Below, in pieces: positions 5,420 through 5,478 of a stretch of 5,478 bases of DNA (its first letter is position 1; the number at the start of each line of letters is the position of its first letter). Under the pieces are notes generated by a model, which saw nothing but the letters and a program-made list of their open reading frames with translations, was not told where the DNA came from and made no database searches. A program made the translations under genes and the position numbers. The stretch is from Nostocaceae cyanobacterium CSSed10_463m (GTDB lineage Bacteria > Cyanobacteriota > Cyanobacteriia > Cyanobacteriales > Nostocaceae). The stretch lies in assembly GCA_003556955.1 (NCBI GenBank), contig PWQB01000051.1, forward strand, positions 1-5,478, read 5' to 3'.

Positions 5420-5478
5420 GGCATACCGAAAGTTAACGCTTGGGGAGAGAACCACCTCTGGGCTAGACACCGCAAGGG
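5420..5478. other. Unassigned 3' end of window
   Basis: The tail is richer in G and C than the flanking intergenic DNA. It carries small self-complementary pieces: CGGTA (5414-5418) with TACCG (5424-5428), and AGAG with CTCT around ACCAC further on. I recognise no RNA family, riboswitch or protein in it. It could be the continuation of the interrupted lipoprotein frame or a leader of a gene beyond the edge. Confidence 0.2.

Noticed and set aside
5410..5478. Riboswitch, RNase P RNA or other structured RNA at the right edge
   Set aside because: Only short stems are visible; no conserved core of any family I know could be matched.

Overview
The window looks like chromosomal DNA from a filamentous, Nostoc/Anabaena-type cyanobacterium. 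The evidence is five perfect copies of the HIP1 octamer GCGATCGC in under 5.5 kb, AT-rich coding sequence, several small palindromic intergenic repeats of cyanobacterial style, and cyanobacterial versions of all recognisable proteins. The genus is an inference.

Layout, left to right. Positions 1-594 (+) hold the C-terminal part of a LytR-CpsA-Psr (LCP) cell-wall/glycopolymer ligase, cut by the window edge and followed by a strong intrinsic terminator. The 290-base gap to the next gene carries a complete-looking 92-bp miniature inverted-repeat element with 10-bp target duplications, then a promoter. Positions 885-2579 (+) encode a 564-residue protein joining an N-terminal PD-(D/E)XK nuclease-like domain to eight TPR repeats. 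The linker between the two domains is made partly of an in-frame interspersed repeat.

A short convergent gap with a palindromic repeat follows. On the minus strand come a carotenoid cleavage oxygenase (4317-2902) and, 45 bases downstream, a 69-residue membrane-anchored protein (2856-2647), probably one transcript. Divergent from the oxygenase is a Nit1-type carbon-nitrogen hydrolase (start best placed at 4443, end 5255). After it lie an inverted copy of the same palindromic repeat and a short lipoprotein-like reading frame (5321-5419) that stops early; the last 59 bases are unexplained.

The genes do not form one pathway. LCP ligase, apocarotenoid cleavage and deaminated-glutathione-type amidase are housekeeping or metabolic functions. 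The item with most potential for new biology is the nuclease-TPR fusion. The items best supported by the sequence itself are the MITE-like element and the 27-nt exact inverted repeat pair bracketing 2.65 kb with three genes.
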